Below are positions 32,185 to 41,666 of a stretch of 64,000 nt of DNA, piece after piece. The stretch spans positions 110,154 through 174,153 of the forward strand of contig NW_005199194.1 in assembly GCF_000372725.1 (NCBI RefSeq). The letters run 5' to 3'. Positions within the stretch are counted from its first letter, which is position 1; the number at the start of each line of letters is the position of its first letter. The position numbers and the translations under genes are program-made. A model generated the notes under the pieces. The model saw only the letters and a list, made by a program, of their open reading frames with translations. It was not told the DNA's origin and did not search any database. The DNA is from Emiliania huxleyi CCMP1516 (Eukaryota; Haptophyta; Isochrysidales; Noelaerhabdaceae).

Positions 32185-33501
32185 ATGTCGGCTTACCGCA
32201 TCAAGAAGAAGCGGCCTAGGACTCCTCCGCCAGAGGAGGCGCCTTCGATCACAGAGGATAGCCCTGCTGCTTCGGTGCGCCGCGTTTGGGCATCCACAGC
32301 GACGGCCCACCAATCCCGCTCTCACCGCCGCTGCCGTGCGCACAGGCACCAGCGAATGCAGCCGCCACCTCTCAAGACGCGCCTCCGGCGCTCGGCGCGT
32401 GCTCGCCGGCGGTTGGCGGCGGCGGCGGCACCGGCAGCAGCGCTCCTCCGCGCAGGGCGGGCGGCAAGATTCCCGAGGGGTGGCGGGAGAGCCCAAAGGG
32501 CGGTGCGGCGCTGCACGGGCTCTGCGCCATCAAGACGCCCCTCAGAGCGGAGCTCTGCGCGTCGCTCCCGGCGGCAGATTGGTGCGTCGTGCTCGCCCGC
32601 AGCACAGCGCGCGCGCACCGCAATCTTCCGCACCTCCACCCCCTCCACCCCGCACGTCCCTCCGCCTCGCTCTCTCTCGCAGGTGGACGGTGTCGGACGC
32701 GCTGCAGGCGTGCGGCGGGTCGGCGGTGGGGCTGTGGATCGACCTGACAAACACGCGGCGGTACTACGAGCCGCGCGAGCTGCCCCAGTCTGTTCGCTAC
32801 CTCAAGTTCCAGACGGCTGGCCACGGTCTCATCGAGGAGCAGGTGCGGCCCAGGGTTAGGGTTAGGGTTAGGGTTAGTCTCATCGAGGAGCAGGTGCGGC
32901 TCTCTCTGCGCGCACATGCGCTGCCCCGCCCACCGCCGCCGCCCGCCCGCCATCCCGCCGACTCGCCGCCGCCGCGTCCAGGCCATGCTCCAGATCCTCC
33001 ACGAGATCTCAGCTCTGCGCCAGGCGCGCCGCCCCTCGCGGTCCGCCTCTGTGCCCCGTCCCTCGGCTGCAGAGGCAGCCCGGCTGCTGCTAGGCGCGAA
33101 TGAACGCCGCTGGAGCGGACGCAGTCCGCAGGGGCCTCCCGTCCGAGGAGGTGGCCAAGGCGGAGAAGGCGGCCTCTGCTGCGGCGCGCGTGGTGGTGCA
33201 CTGCACGCACGGGTGCGCGCGCGCGCGTCTCGTCAGTCTGCGCTGGCTGCGATGGCGGGAGGCGGCTCACCGCCCGCCCGCCTACCCTTCCAGGCTCAAC
33301 CGGACCGGCTACGTGGTCGCCACCGCGCTCTGCCGGCTCGAGCCGCACATTCCGCTCGGGGAGGCGCTCGCCGCATTCAGCGAGCAGCGGCCGCCAGGCC
33401 TCTGGAGAGAGCAGTACGTGCGCGCGCTGCACGACACGTACGGCGGCGCCATCCCGCCCCTCCCGCCGCCGCCCTCCTGGGAGCACGAGGGGCGGAAATG
33501 A
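32185..33501 (+). CDS. RNA 5'-triphosphatase, DUSP11/capping-enzyme type
   Basis: Six exons (32185-32274, 32346-32581, 32683-32842, 32982-33023, 33094-33212, 33294-33501) give 284 residues. The family is clear: IPEGWRESP, an IDLTNTRRYYEP strand matching the IDLTxTxRYY of DUSP11 and capping triphosphatases, a YLKFQTAGHG segment, and the catalytic HCTHGLNRTG loop. That loop is split by intron 5 between HCTHG and LNRTG, and Cys and Arg are both present. The enzyme would remove phosphates from RNA 5' ends through a cysteinyl-phosphate intermediate. Without a guanylyltransferase domain it is either the capping triphosphatase or a DUSP11-like RNA phosphatase. Intron 4 is GC-AG. Intron 3 contains telomeric repeats between two copies of its own donor region. 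Confidence 0.85.
32826..32900. repeat. Interstitial telomeric repeat flanked by a 24-bp duplication
   Basis: About four TTAGGG units (32852-32876) sit between two identical 24-bp copies (32826-32849 and 32877-32900) of the exon 3/intron 3 junction of the triphosphatase gene. Confidence 0.9.
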
Positions 33502-33732
33502 GCGCGGCGGGGCGAGACACCAAAGGCGCGGCCCCGCGCGAGTTGTGTGCAGTTGCGAGTCGTTGGCAACAACGTTGCTCGTTGGCAGATGGTGTGCACC
33601 TCCCCGTCTCCCGCCCGCTCTCCCCGTCTCGCTGCTCTCTCTCTCGCCTCTCGTGCTGACGCGGCGTGCCGCGCAGAAGGGAGGGCTTTCAAAAAAAAGA
33701 ACGTCCAGCGCTTTAAACATCGCAGACTCGCG

Positions 33733-34095
33733 TCATGAACGCAGCACCGCCGCCGAGCCCACCCGCCCCTGAGCCGCCGCAGCGCTAACTTTCGCCAGCT
33801 CCAGCCGACTCCGCTTCTCTATCAGCGCTGCCGCGACAAGGACGTCCTTGGCACTGGCCGGCTTGTCTGGGGTCGAGGCTGCGATTCTCTTCATCGCGCG
33901 CTTGGCAGCTCCAGTGCGCACCGCCTTTGTGCACTGACGACGCGCGGCGCGAGCAGCGCGGGCCTTCTCCGCCGCCTCACGCTTGAGAGACCGCAGGGAG
34001 TTGGAGTTGGTCTCAGTGTTGGTCGCGGCGGCCAGAGCAAGCAGCGCGTGCGCGCCTGGGACGCGCTTGCCTGTGGCCTTCGTCATCTTCGTCAT
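33733..34095 (-). CDS. Small basic protein, hypothetical
   Basis: Single open frame of 120 residues, Ala/Arg/Lys-rich with a helical charge pattern ([20 protein letters not shown]). No known domain. It could be a small nuclear or nucleolar protein, but composition alone could keep such a frame open. Confidence 0.3.
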   Translation of the reverse strand: MTKMTKATGKRVPGAHALLALAAATNTETNSNSLRSLKREAAEKARAARAARRQCTKAVRTGAAKRAMKRIAASTPDKPASAKDVLVAAALIEKRSRLELAKVSAAAAQGRVGSAAVLRS

Positions 34096-34489
34096 CCTCG
34101 GGCAGTCGTCGTAGAACTAGAGTGCTTTGAACGGGGGGGCGCCACAAGCGGACAAGCCGGCGTTTCTTTTTTGCTCGTACAGTCCCCACGGACGCTGTCG
34201 TGGGATCGCTTGCCATGTGAGAGACTGCCTTGTGTTCTCCAGCCAACTGAGCCCAGGATTAGCCCCGCCGGACTAGAGCCAAAACACGTGATTCACCTCT
34301 AGAGCTCGCTCTCGCCTCCTCGGAGCCTCAGCCAAAATCTGTCGCTCCAGCGCCGTCGTCCGGGCCCACGGCCGGCTCGCCATCTCGATTTCCACTCGCC
34401 CGATGCGCTCGGTCTCTGCTGACGGCTGCCGCAAGAGCGGCTGGCTCACGACAGCGTCTTGCCGGTTGTCGGATGGGAGAGTACAGGAC

Positions 34490-35085
34490 GTCTGGAGTGT
34501 AACTGTGTACGTAAGATCGGTCTTGGTAACAAGCACAGTCGGTCTATCGAAGCGATGCACTCGTTTCCGTTGCCCTTCGAGCTTGACACAGAGCTCAGCG
34601 CGCCCCGCAAAACAGGAAGAGCCGTCCGGCAAGAAGATCTCGATAGGGAGCGAGAACCGTTAGAGGTGCTCCGAGAGGTATCAAGACTCCGTCATGACGC
34701 GGTAAGATCACTCCAAAAATGACCGCGCAGATGTCGGATCTCGTTGAGATATCTTGCAAAATCTGCTCTTCCCGAGCCGGCAGCACGCAGAGAGTCGCAG
34801 AAAGGCTACGAGTGCTCGACGAGTTTTGAGACCTGCGCGGCCAAACCTGGGGGGAACTGACCGCACCAGGACGGACGTCCGAAACCTTCGTGAGCACCTT
34901 TGACGATTCTCGCTCCCTATCGAGCTCTTCTTGCCGCACGGCTCTTCCTGTTTTGCCGGCACAGAGTTGCAAGCCGTCCAGCGTGACGTGACGAGTATAT
35001 CGCTTCGACGGATCGACCGTGCTTGTTATCAAGACCGATGTGACATACACAGTGACACATCAGACGACACATATTCTCTCACCCG
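34490..35085. mobile_element. Inverted-repeat element with matching frames in both arms
   Basis: Arms of about 250 bp (34490-34740 and 34810-35085) are diverged complements around a roughly 70-bp centre. Shared blocks include CAGGAAGAGCCGTSCGGCAAG and CGATAGGGAGCGAGAA. Outward frames of both arms give similar peptides (PTVLVTKTDLTYTVT in one, STVLVIKTDVTYTVT in the other). No enzyme motif is recognised. It looks like a decayed foldback or a head-to-head duplication of part of a repeat ORF. Confidence 0.55.
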
Positions 35086-35412
35086 GCGGGCCGCAAAACG
35101 CTCTCGACAAGAGCCACACAAAGCCACCCGCACGGCAAGCCGCTCGTCGGACAGGCGTGCTCGATCGATGTCGGAGAGCCAAGGACAAGCCCGGAGGGCA
35201 GCCACGCAGAGTGGCGCCACTTCTCGAGCGTCGGCTTGCGCCGGAGCGCCGCAGCCAACCGTGCAGCGAGCGAGTCGGACAGACCCCGCTAATCCGCCTC
35301 CAGGGTTGACTGGTTGTTGCATTTTCGAAGAGGGAAAAAAGAAAAAAATGTTCCGCGCTGTTTGCGCTGTGTGTCCGTCTCATCACTCGACATCACGCGA
35401 GGCAACAGGCCG

Positions 35413-36429
35413 ATGCCAGTCAACCTGCTCGCCACTCTCGCTCTCGCGTACAGCCCGCCTCCCATCATCGGCGGCCAGGGCGAGCTCCGCTTCGAGTATC
35501 GGCCCGATCGCCTCGTGCTGCCAAAGGGAGCGTCGCTTCGCAACGCGCACGGCCTCGTCACGGACGCCGCAGGCCGCATCTACTTCACCTACGAGCACGG
35601 CGGCAACGACACAAACTGCCTCGTCCGCTGGGAGGCGGACGGAACCGGCGCTCGCTTCCTCACCGCAGGCGGCAAGGCGCTTTGCGAGGGCGTGCCGCAC
35701 GGGCTGCAGCTCAGCGACGAGGAGGGGCACGAGTTTCTGTACCACGCCAACAACGAGCAGAAGCTCACAAAGACGCGGCTGGACGGCAGCATCGTGTGGC
35801 AGCGCTCCGGCAACTTTGGGCAGGACCCGCGGCTGCCGTACCGCCCGACGTGGTTTGCGACGCCGCCCGGCCCGTTTGTCTACCTTTGCGACGGCTACGG
35901 CAGCAACAGGATATACGCCTTCGACAAGCAGTCCGGCGCGTGGGCGGCGGGGCAGGTCTGGGGCGGCAAGGGCGGCCGCGAGCAGCACGGAAACTTCTCA
36001 ACGAACCACGGCTGCACGTACGACGTCACGGCCGACAGGATTGCGGTGAGCGACCGGGCCAACTCGAGGATCGAGTTCTACGACTACGGCAGAGCCGGCG
36101 AGCCGGCGCTCGAGTACAGCCACACCCTCGACCTGCGCGGGACGATGGGCGGCGGCTCCCTCCCCTGCAACCTGCGGACCTACCCCGGGCAGGGCGGGCG
36201 GGGCATCTCGCCCGACCTGTCCGGCCCTGTCGCGGTGCTCGACGCCGCCGGCCGGGTCGCGTCGGTCGTCAACGTGAGCGTCCTCCTCGGCCCGCTCGGG
36301 CACCGCCACCCGCACGACGCCATCCTCCTGCCGAGCGGCGACATGGCGGTCGCCGAGTGGAACCCGGGCTTCGTCACGTACTGGAAGAGGCTGCCCAGCC
36401 CGGCTCGGGCAGGGGACGTCGTCGGTTAG
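35413..36429 (+). CDS. Secreted NHL-type beta-propeller protein
   Basis: Intronless, 338 residues. The start at 35413 gives a short hydrophobic leader (VNLLATLALAYS), consistent with a signal peptide. The remainder has NHL-like blades, for example GLVTDAAGRIYFTYE, FVYLCDGYGSNRIYAFD and DRIAVSDRANSRIEFYD, with the GxxY/NRI spacing of NHL and peptidyl-glycine lyase-like propellers. The closing strand HPHDAILLPSGDMAVAEWNP is also typical. Function cannot be assigned beyond an extracellular or luminal propeller. The frame is open about 100 nt upstream, but the preceding poly-A stretch argues against a longer protein. Confidence 0.7.
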   Translation: MPVNLLATLALAYSPPPIIGGQGELRFEYRPDRLVLPKGASLRNAHGLVTDAAGRIYFTYEHGGNDTNCLVRWEADGTGARFLTAGGKALCEGVPHGLQLSDEEGHEFLYHANNEQKLTKTRLDGSIVWQRSGNFGQDPRLPYRPTWFATPPGPFVYLCDGYGSNRIYAFDKQSGAWAAGQVWGGKGGREQHGNFSTNHGCTYDVTADRIAVSDRANSRIEFYDYGRAGEPALEYSHTLDLRGTMGGGSLPCNLRTYPGQGGRGISPDLSGPVAVLDAAGRVASVVNVSVLLGPLGHRHPHDAILLPSGDMAVAEWNPGFVTYWKRLPSPARAGDVVG

Positions 36430-36910
36430 CCCGATTTATAAACGCGTTTCACCTCTGCGCGGTGCTGGAGATGGAGCTAGCGGCCATTCGGAGCGCGCGC
36501 ACGGGGCGCTCTCCATGGCGCTCTCTGGGAGAGCCTCTCTGCCCGTTCCGAAGCCGGGCTCTCCGGGAGAGACTCCCTGACCAAGACGTCCCAACCCACG
36601 ACACCTGCTGAGCCTGACCCTCTGTGCTCTGTCCCTCTCTCTTGTGGTTGTGCGGTGTCTCGAAAGTGTACATTGACATTTTTCTGGAGACACGTGGGAG
36701 ACGTGACCGGCACACACCCACAAGGCACACGCAGCTGAGTTGTGAGTAGTGACGGTCCGATAAAGTGAGTTCCGCTACGGTGGACGTGGAGTGGTGTGGA
36801 TCCCGCAGCACGACGGGGCATTGAGTTTGAGACGAGTTGCGTGTATTCCGTTCGAGCGAGTCAGGCAATTGAGACGCCGTGCGCTCAACCGTCCCCCCTC
36901 TGCCCAGCCC
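36430..36910. other. Convergent intergenic region
   Basis: Between the 3' ends of the NHL gene and TRIP4. Contains two copies of a CTCTCYGGGAGAG dyad (36520-36570). No gene seen. Confidence 0.4.
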
Positions 36911-38959
36911 TCACTGGCCAGCACGCAGCGACGCTGCGGCAGCGGCGGCCGTCGCCCGCTCGAGCCGCCAGATCTTGTGGCTGCCGGACACTCGCAGCGG
37001 CACCGTCAGCTTGCGCGGCGCCTCGCAGACGAAGACGAAGGCGGAGTCGTTTTCCTCCGAGGGGCCCTCGCGGCCGGCGGCTCGCGCGGCGACGTACTCG
37101 TCGTGCGACAGGCAGTCCCGCACGACGACGCAGCCGAGGAGGGCGGAGGCCGGGTACTCGGCAGGCATCGCTGGCGGCGGGAGGCCGGCAGAGGCGGACA
37201 GGTCGGAGTACTGCCGCTCCACGGTCGCAACCTCGAGGTCGTTGGGCGTCCGCGCTGTCGAGGCGATCCAGAGCGGGCCCCGGTGGTCGGTCGGCCACGA
37301 GCGACCCTCCACGCGCTTGACGCCGCCCACGAGCAGCGACGCCCACGGCTGGTGCATCGAGAGGCAGAGGTTGCCAAACTCGGTGTCGGAGGGTGGCGGC
37401 GAGGCCTCCCCCGCCCCCACCTCTGCGGCCCCCGGCGCGGGCGCAAGGCCGGGCGGCGCTCCATCCGCCCGCTCGCCCGCCTGACTACCACCCGCCCGCC
37501 CGCCGCCCGCCCCCGCCCCCCCGCCCTCGAGGCGCAGCTTCTGCTCGCCTTCTCGGGCCTTTCCTGCCGCCGCCTCCCCGCCCTCGAGGCGCAAGTGCAG
37601 AGCAGTCCGGTGCGCGAGCGCGTCGATGGCGTCGTCGTCCTGGGCGAGGAACTCCTCCAGCCATGGGTTGTCGTGCTGAACGCGCAGCACCGAGTGCGAG
37701 AGGCCTTCCTCCACCGCCGCCGCCCGCAGCTTCGCCGCCGCCGCGTCCAGCCCAGAGCTCGTCGCCTGGCTCGACCCACCGATCTCGACGTTGCCGCGCC
37801 CGCTTCGACCACGGTCGGAGGCCGCGCCACCCGCGCCGCGCCCGCGCGCTGCCGGCGCGACGAATGTCGCGCGGCCCTGCAGCGTCGGGTTGGCGAGCCG
37901 CCCCTCGCCGCCGCCGCCGCCCCGCCCTGCAGCCTTTGCGGCTGGCGCTGGCTGTGGTGGGAGAGGCGGCGTGTGAGCTTCGCGTCGCCTCTCCCCGACC
38001 GCCGCCTCCGCGCCTCGTGCCTGAGCTGGCCGCACATCTGCCTTCCCACCGCCGCCGCCGCCACCACCGCCGCCACCACCAGCACCTCCTCCTCCTCCAC
38101 CACCACCTTCACCGCCGCCACCGCCGGGGCCCTCCTTCACAACGCGCTTGTTTTCGATGTCGATCGTCAGCCTGAGCTCCTTCCGCTTGCGCGCTGCCTC
38201 CTCCTCGCGCTCCGCCGCCGCCGCGGCGGCGACCGCTCGCTCCTCCCCACTCATCCACGCGTCCGCCGCCGCGTGCGAAAAGTACTCTGTCTGGTCGTCA
38301 ATCACGACCGTCCTCTTCGCGGCGGAGCGGTCGAAATCTATCAGCCGGCGGGCGTGCTCCTCCGCCGCGCTCAGCGCCGCGGTCTCCGACGAGGACGGCG
38401 CGGCGGCGGAGCAGGCACCGGCCTGGAGCGGCGTGTGCGGGTCGCGGCCGCAAGCGAGGCAAGGACCCTCGCCCTCTTGCGCGCACACGACGGACCCGCA
38501 GGCGAGGCAGTTGTACAGCAGCTCGTGCCTCCGTGCGTTGCAGCGACAGCGGTGGCGGCCGGGAAGGAGCGACGCATCGTGGGTCGTGGCACCCGCACGC
38601 GGCTGCCGACCCTTCTTATTCACCTTGGACGGCTTGGAGGGCGCTGCCGCCGCACCGCCCACGATGGAGCAAGCCGCCGCCGGCCGACCCGCCTTTGCAC
38701 GCCCGGCCGCAGCAGGCTCATCGTCGTCGCCCTTGCGATAGGCAACGGGGCTGCCGCTCGCCGCAGCAGCGGCGCTGCCTCCTGGAGCACCAAGGGCGTC
38801 TGCCACAGCGTCGGCTTCCGACTCGGATGGCAACATTGCCCGCAGGTAAGGCCGCACGTCGGGCGGCGGCAGCGCGGTGAGCATCGAGATGATGGCACCC
38901 ACATCATCGAAGCCGACTGCGGACCGGAGCAGCACCTCGGCCGTGGTGGAGCGCGACAT
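36911..38959 (-). CDS. TRIP4: TRIP4/ASC-1-like protein (C2HC5 zinc finger and ASCH)
   Basis: Intronless, 682 residues, start MSRSTTAEVL at 38959. Residues about 136-172 form the C2HC5 zinc finger typical of TRIP4 (CRCNARRHELLYNCLACGS, then CLACG). The C-terminus (about 545-660) is an ASCH domain beginning CLSMHQPWASLLVGGVKRVE with WPTDHRGPLWI. In animals TRIP4 is a subunit of the ASC-1 complex with ASCC helicase, acting in transcription, alkylation repair and splitting of collided ribosomes. Between the domains is a long Gly-rich, Ala-rich low-complexity linker, including a poly-Gly stretch encoded near 38050-38130. The very long open frame on the opposite strand is a composition shadow. Confidence 0.85.
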   Translation of the reverse strand: MSRSTTAEVLLRSAVGFDDVGAIISMLTALPPPDVRPYLRAMLPSESEADAVADALGAPGGSAAAAASGSPVAYRKGDDDEPAAAGRAKAGRPAAACSIVGGAAAAPSKPSKVNKKGRQPRAGATTHDASLLPGRHRCRCNARRHELLYNCLACGSVVCAQEGEGPCLACGRDPHTPLQAGACSAAAPSSSETAALSAAEEHARRLIDFDRSAAKRTVVIDDQTEYFSHAAADAWMSGEERAVAAAAAAEREEEAARKRKELRLTIDIENKRVVKEGPGGGGGEGGGGGGGGAGGGGGGGGGGGGKADVRPAQARGAEAAVGERRREAHTPPLPPQPAPAAKAAGRGGGGGEGRLANPTLQGRATFVAPAARGRGAGGAASDRGRSGRGNVEIGGSSQATSSGLDAAAAKLRAAAVEEGLSHSVLRVQHDNPWLEEFLAQDDDAIDALAHRTALHLRLEGGEAAAGKAREGEQKLRLEGGGAGAGGGRAGGSQAGERADGAPPGLAPAPGAAEVGAGEASPPPSDTEFGNLCLSMHQPWASLLVGGVKRVEGRSWPTDHRGPLWIASTARTPNDLEVATVERQYSDLSASAGLPPPAMPAEYPASALLGCVVVRDCLSHDEYVAARAAGREGPSEENDSAFVFVCEAPRKLTVPLRVSGSHKIWRLERATAAAAAASLRAGQ

Positions 38960-39369
38960 GCCAACTCGCCCCCGCAAAAAGAAGACCAGTTGCCGAAGCT
39001 CTCCTCGGTGCGAAGGGACGCGGCAGGAAACACAGAGAAGAGGGAGATAGCGGACCGACGGACGTACGGACACATGTGTAAGAGCGCGCACGAGTGGGTG
39101 TGCGAGCAATATCGAAAGACGGTGAGGCCGGGGTCGCACACGGCAGGGGTGGCGGGACGGTTGTGGAGCGAAGTGGCTGTAGCCAGCCTCAAGCATCGAT
39201 GGGACAATAGGGTGAGATTACCAGACGAGAACGGGGGGAAGGACAGGCGGGCGACATTCGACGACGTCGGGGATCACAATGATCAATGTGACGACCAAAA
39301 CGATCTTCGCTGGGAGAGCTATCGCTGCCCGAGTCGGACGAGGGCGAAGCCGAAAGCCAGGTCTCTCAG

Positions 39370-39726
39370 GTGCGCGCGCCGCCCATCATCGTCCCCGATG
39401 TCTGCGACCACGGCCGGCACGAGCCGATCACGCCGATCCTGCACACGGCTGGCTCCTCGAGCGAGGAGAGCGAGGTGCACGACATCGATCATGAGCAGAG
39501 CGAGGAGGAGCAGGAGGCAGGTGAGGAGGCAGTGGCGGCGGCAGAGGCGGCGGCAGAGGCGGTGGCAGAGGCGGCGGCAGAGGCGGCGGCAGAGGCGGCG
39601 GCAGAGGCGGCGGCAGAGGCGGCGGCGGTGCCGGCGGCGGTGCCGGCGGCGGAAGCGCCAGGGGAGGGGCAGACGCCGACGCGGCCTGCTAGCGACGCAT
39701 TGCTGCCACCCAACCCCTTCCTATAG
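39370..39726 (+). CDS. Acidic ORF with 12-nt tandem repeats
   Basis: The frame reads PPIIVPDVCDHGRHEPITPI, then a Ser/Glu/Asp-rich stretch and AAAE repeats from a GAGGCGGCGGCA unit (about 39532-39630), ending NPFL. It is open upstream to about 39301 and may continue from another frame through an intron. It lies just before the family 2 element and may be part of it. No function assigned. Confidence 0.3.
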   Translation: MRAPPIIVPDVCDHGRHEPITPILHTAGSSSEESEVHDIDHEQSEEEQEAGEEAVAAAEAAAEAVAEAAAEAAAEAAAEAAAEAAAVPAAVPAAEAPGEGQTPTRPASDALLPPNPFL

Positions 39727-39849
39727 CTAGCTCGAGTGCGGCGCGTGCAACGTCGTGCAGCGCGTACGGTAGCAGGTATTGCGTCTTTAGAGTGGCAGCA
39801 TAGAGAGAAGAGAAAAGTCTAGCTGCGCATGGTACTGGCATATTTCCGC

Positions 39850-40302
39850 GGTGTGGTCTGTTGTGAGGAGCCTTCGTCGTTACCCGTTTCGTGCAGCACG
39901 TGGTTACATTGCTGCTGCGGTCAGTTTTGTGAATCAAATCGAGTCGCACACAATCACAACAGCGCAGGGGGGCCGCAGAGGGCGAGACGCTAGGCGAGAC
40001 GAGGGAGGGAGCAGGAGCCAGGACTTTGCGGAGATCAGCAGGAGGATGTACGAAGAGATTAGGAGCAGCAGGGACCCGAGGGACCATGTGGAAGACGGCT
40101 AGTGCTAGTCCCCCATCGGGAGGACGACCCCGGCTAGCCGCCGACCACACCCACAATGCACAATATTATTGTGGCATCTCTCTCTCTCAAAGAACCCTGA
40201 ACAAAGCCACACAAAGATCGCACGGGCACGGGCCGGGACCTGTTCCTTTTTACCCATCTCACCGAGTAGGAGGTGTCCGTTTTTATTTATGTATTTATTG
40301 CA
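39850..40302 (+). mobile_element. Retroposon-like family 2 copy with ORF tail
   Basis: An open frame ends FAEISRRMYEEIRSSRDPRD and a stop at 40100-40102. The 3' flank matches 8290-8475, ending in a TTTAT simple-repeat run at 40282-40300. The longer copy is here and the tail-only copy is at 8290, as expected for 5'-truncated retroposition. No reverse transcriptase visible in the window. Confidence 0.55.
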
Positions 40303-40422
40303 ATAGCGACCATGACCGTACACACATCACCAGCAAACCGCTTTTGGCTGGTACAGGCTAGTGGCTTCTCCACGACGCACGAACTTTCATGTATCGGGGA
40401 GATAGTCTATAAGAGTCTAAAA

Positions 40423-41331
40423 TGGTTGGGTAGTAGGGCTAGAGGGTCGCTCTACACTTAGCCTCTGCAGCGAGCGAGCGCTCAACTTAGCCCCCGCACG
40501 GAGCCGGGCTCAGACTTAGACCCTCATGGTCGGGGGCCATGAACTTAGACGACATAAGGCCACCTCCGGGTAAAACCCGGGTATACCTGAAAAGCTTTCA
40601 GGTTTACCCGAAAAATACCTGGACGCGTCCCGACCAACGTTTGCCGCGCACGACGCCATATCGCCTTCTCCCAGGGCCAGTGCGCTACTTGCGGCGCGCA
40701 ACGCCTGCTCAAGTACGCGCAACGTACCATATGCTGCCGCTATGCGTGCCTAAGGCGGCTGCGGCGAAGCGGCGGGCGCGGCATGCCGATGGCAGTGCGG
40801 ACGATGCGGTTGCGATGTGTTCTGCTTCAAGATCGTGGCGGTGCTTGGCATGCACTTCTGCGATCCCAATCAGCTCATCGCAACGAAGCAGCGCAACAAG
40901 CTGGCTGCTGCCAACAAGGCCCTATGCTACCTCACGCGCGGATCGTTCAAAGAGGACCAGCATACACAGGCTTCTCTGACACGCGTTTGTTTGAGCTTGA
41001 GGCTATTTGTGAGAACTGTTTGGCGAGAAGTCGCCGAAGATTGCGCTCAAGAAGCAGCAACGAGAATCGGAAGAGGAGGATGCTGAGGCGGCGATTGCTG
41101 AGCATGAGAAGGATCGATCGCCCGCCGCAGGCGAAGAAAATTTGGGGGCTGCGCCGTATCGTTGTACGTTGATCACGGTGGGAGCCTCTTGGCCCCAGGC
41201 CGTCCACGGCCGACTTAGCCGATGTAAGAGGCTCCCGCTGATCTTAGACCGCGCAAGCACTCCAGCGTGGCTAGCCACACTTAGACCCGTTAGGCCTCCA
41301 GGCTCAGAACTTAGACTACTACCCAACCAGT
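40423..41331. mobile_element. TIR DNA transposon relic, about 0.9 kb
   Basis: Exact inverted ends TGGTTGGGTAGTAG (40423-40436) and its complement (41318-41331). The right end, read inward with its next bases, is CACTGGTTGGG, which resembles CACTA/EnSpm-type termini. Both subterminal regions carry several ACTTAG(AC) motifs separated by small palindromes, the kind of subterminal repeats transposases bind. Internal frames (for example PKIALKKQQRESEEEDAEAA) are not recognised; no transposase is intact. Confidence 0.6.
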
Positions 41332-41666
41332 GAGTCTAACAGTAACACACCCCTCGCCCTCCCCACCACCCCAGTCCCCACCCCATGATTTGATAACACC
41401 ACACAAGACTTAAATCCTGACTTAAATAGACACAATTTCCTCATTCCTCTGCCTCTCTCGAGATAGAAGCAAGAAGAGGCGCGGGGGCAAGAGACGAGAG
41501 CTCCACTCGGGGACCCGGCCGTCGGGGACCCGGCCGACCTGGCGCTGCGCTGGCCAGCGGCCCCGGGCCCTCGTGCTGGCTCTCACGCGTCACAGCACAC
41601 ACACATACACGACTCACTCCATTGATACGTTCACATTGACGTTCCGCGCTCCCATCACCCGTCGCG

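Noticed and set aside
32852-32876. Chromosome end
   Set aside because: Only four telomeric units, flanked by gene sequence on both sides; interstitial.
36791-39730. Plus-strand open frame of 979 codons
   Set aside because: It is antisense to TRIP4 and Arg/Ala-rich, with no domain; a composition shadow.
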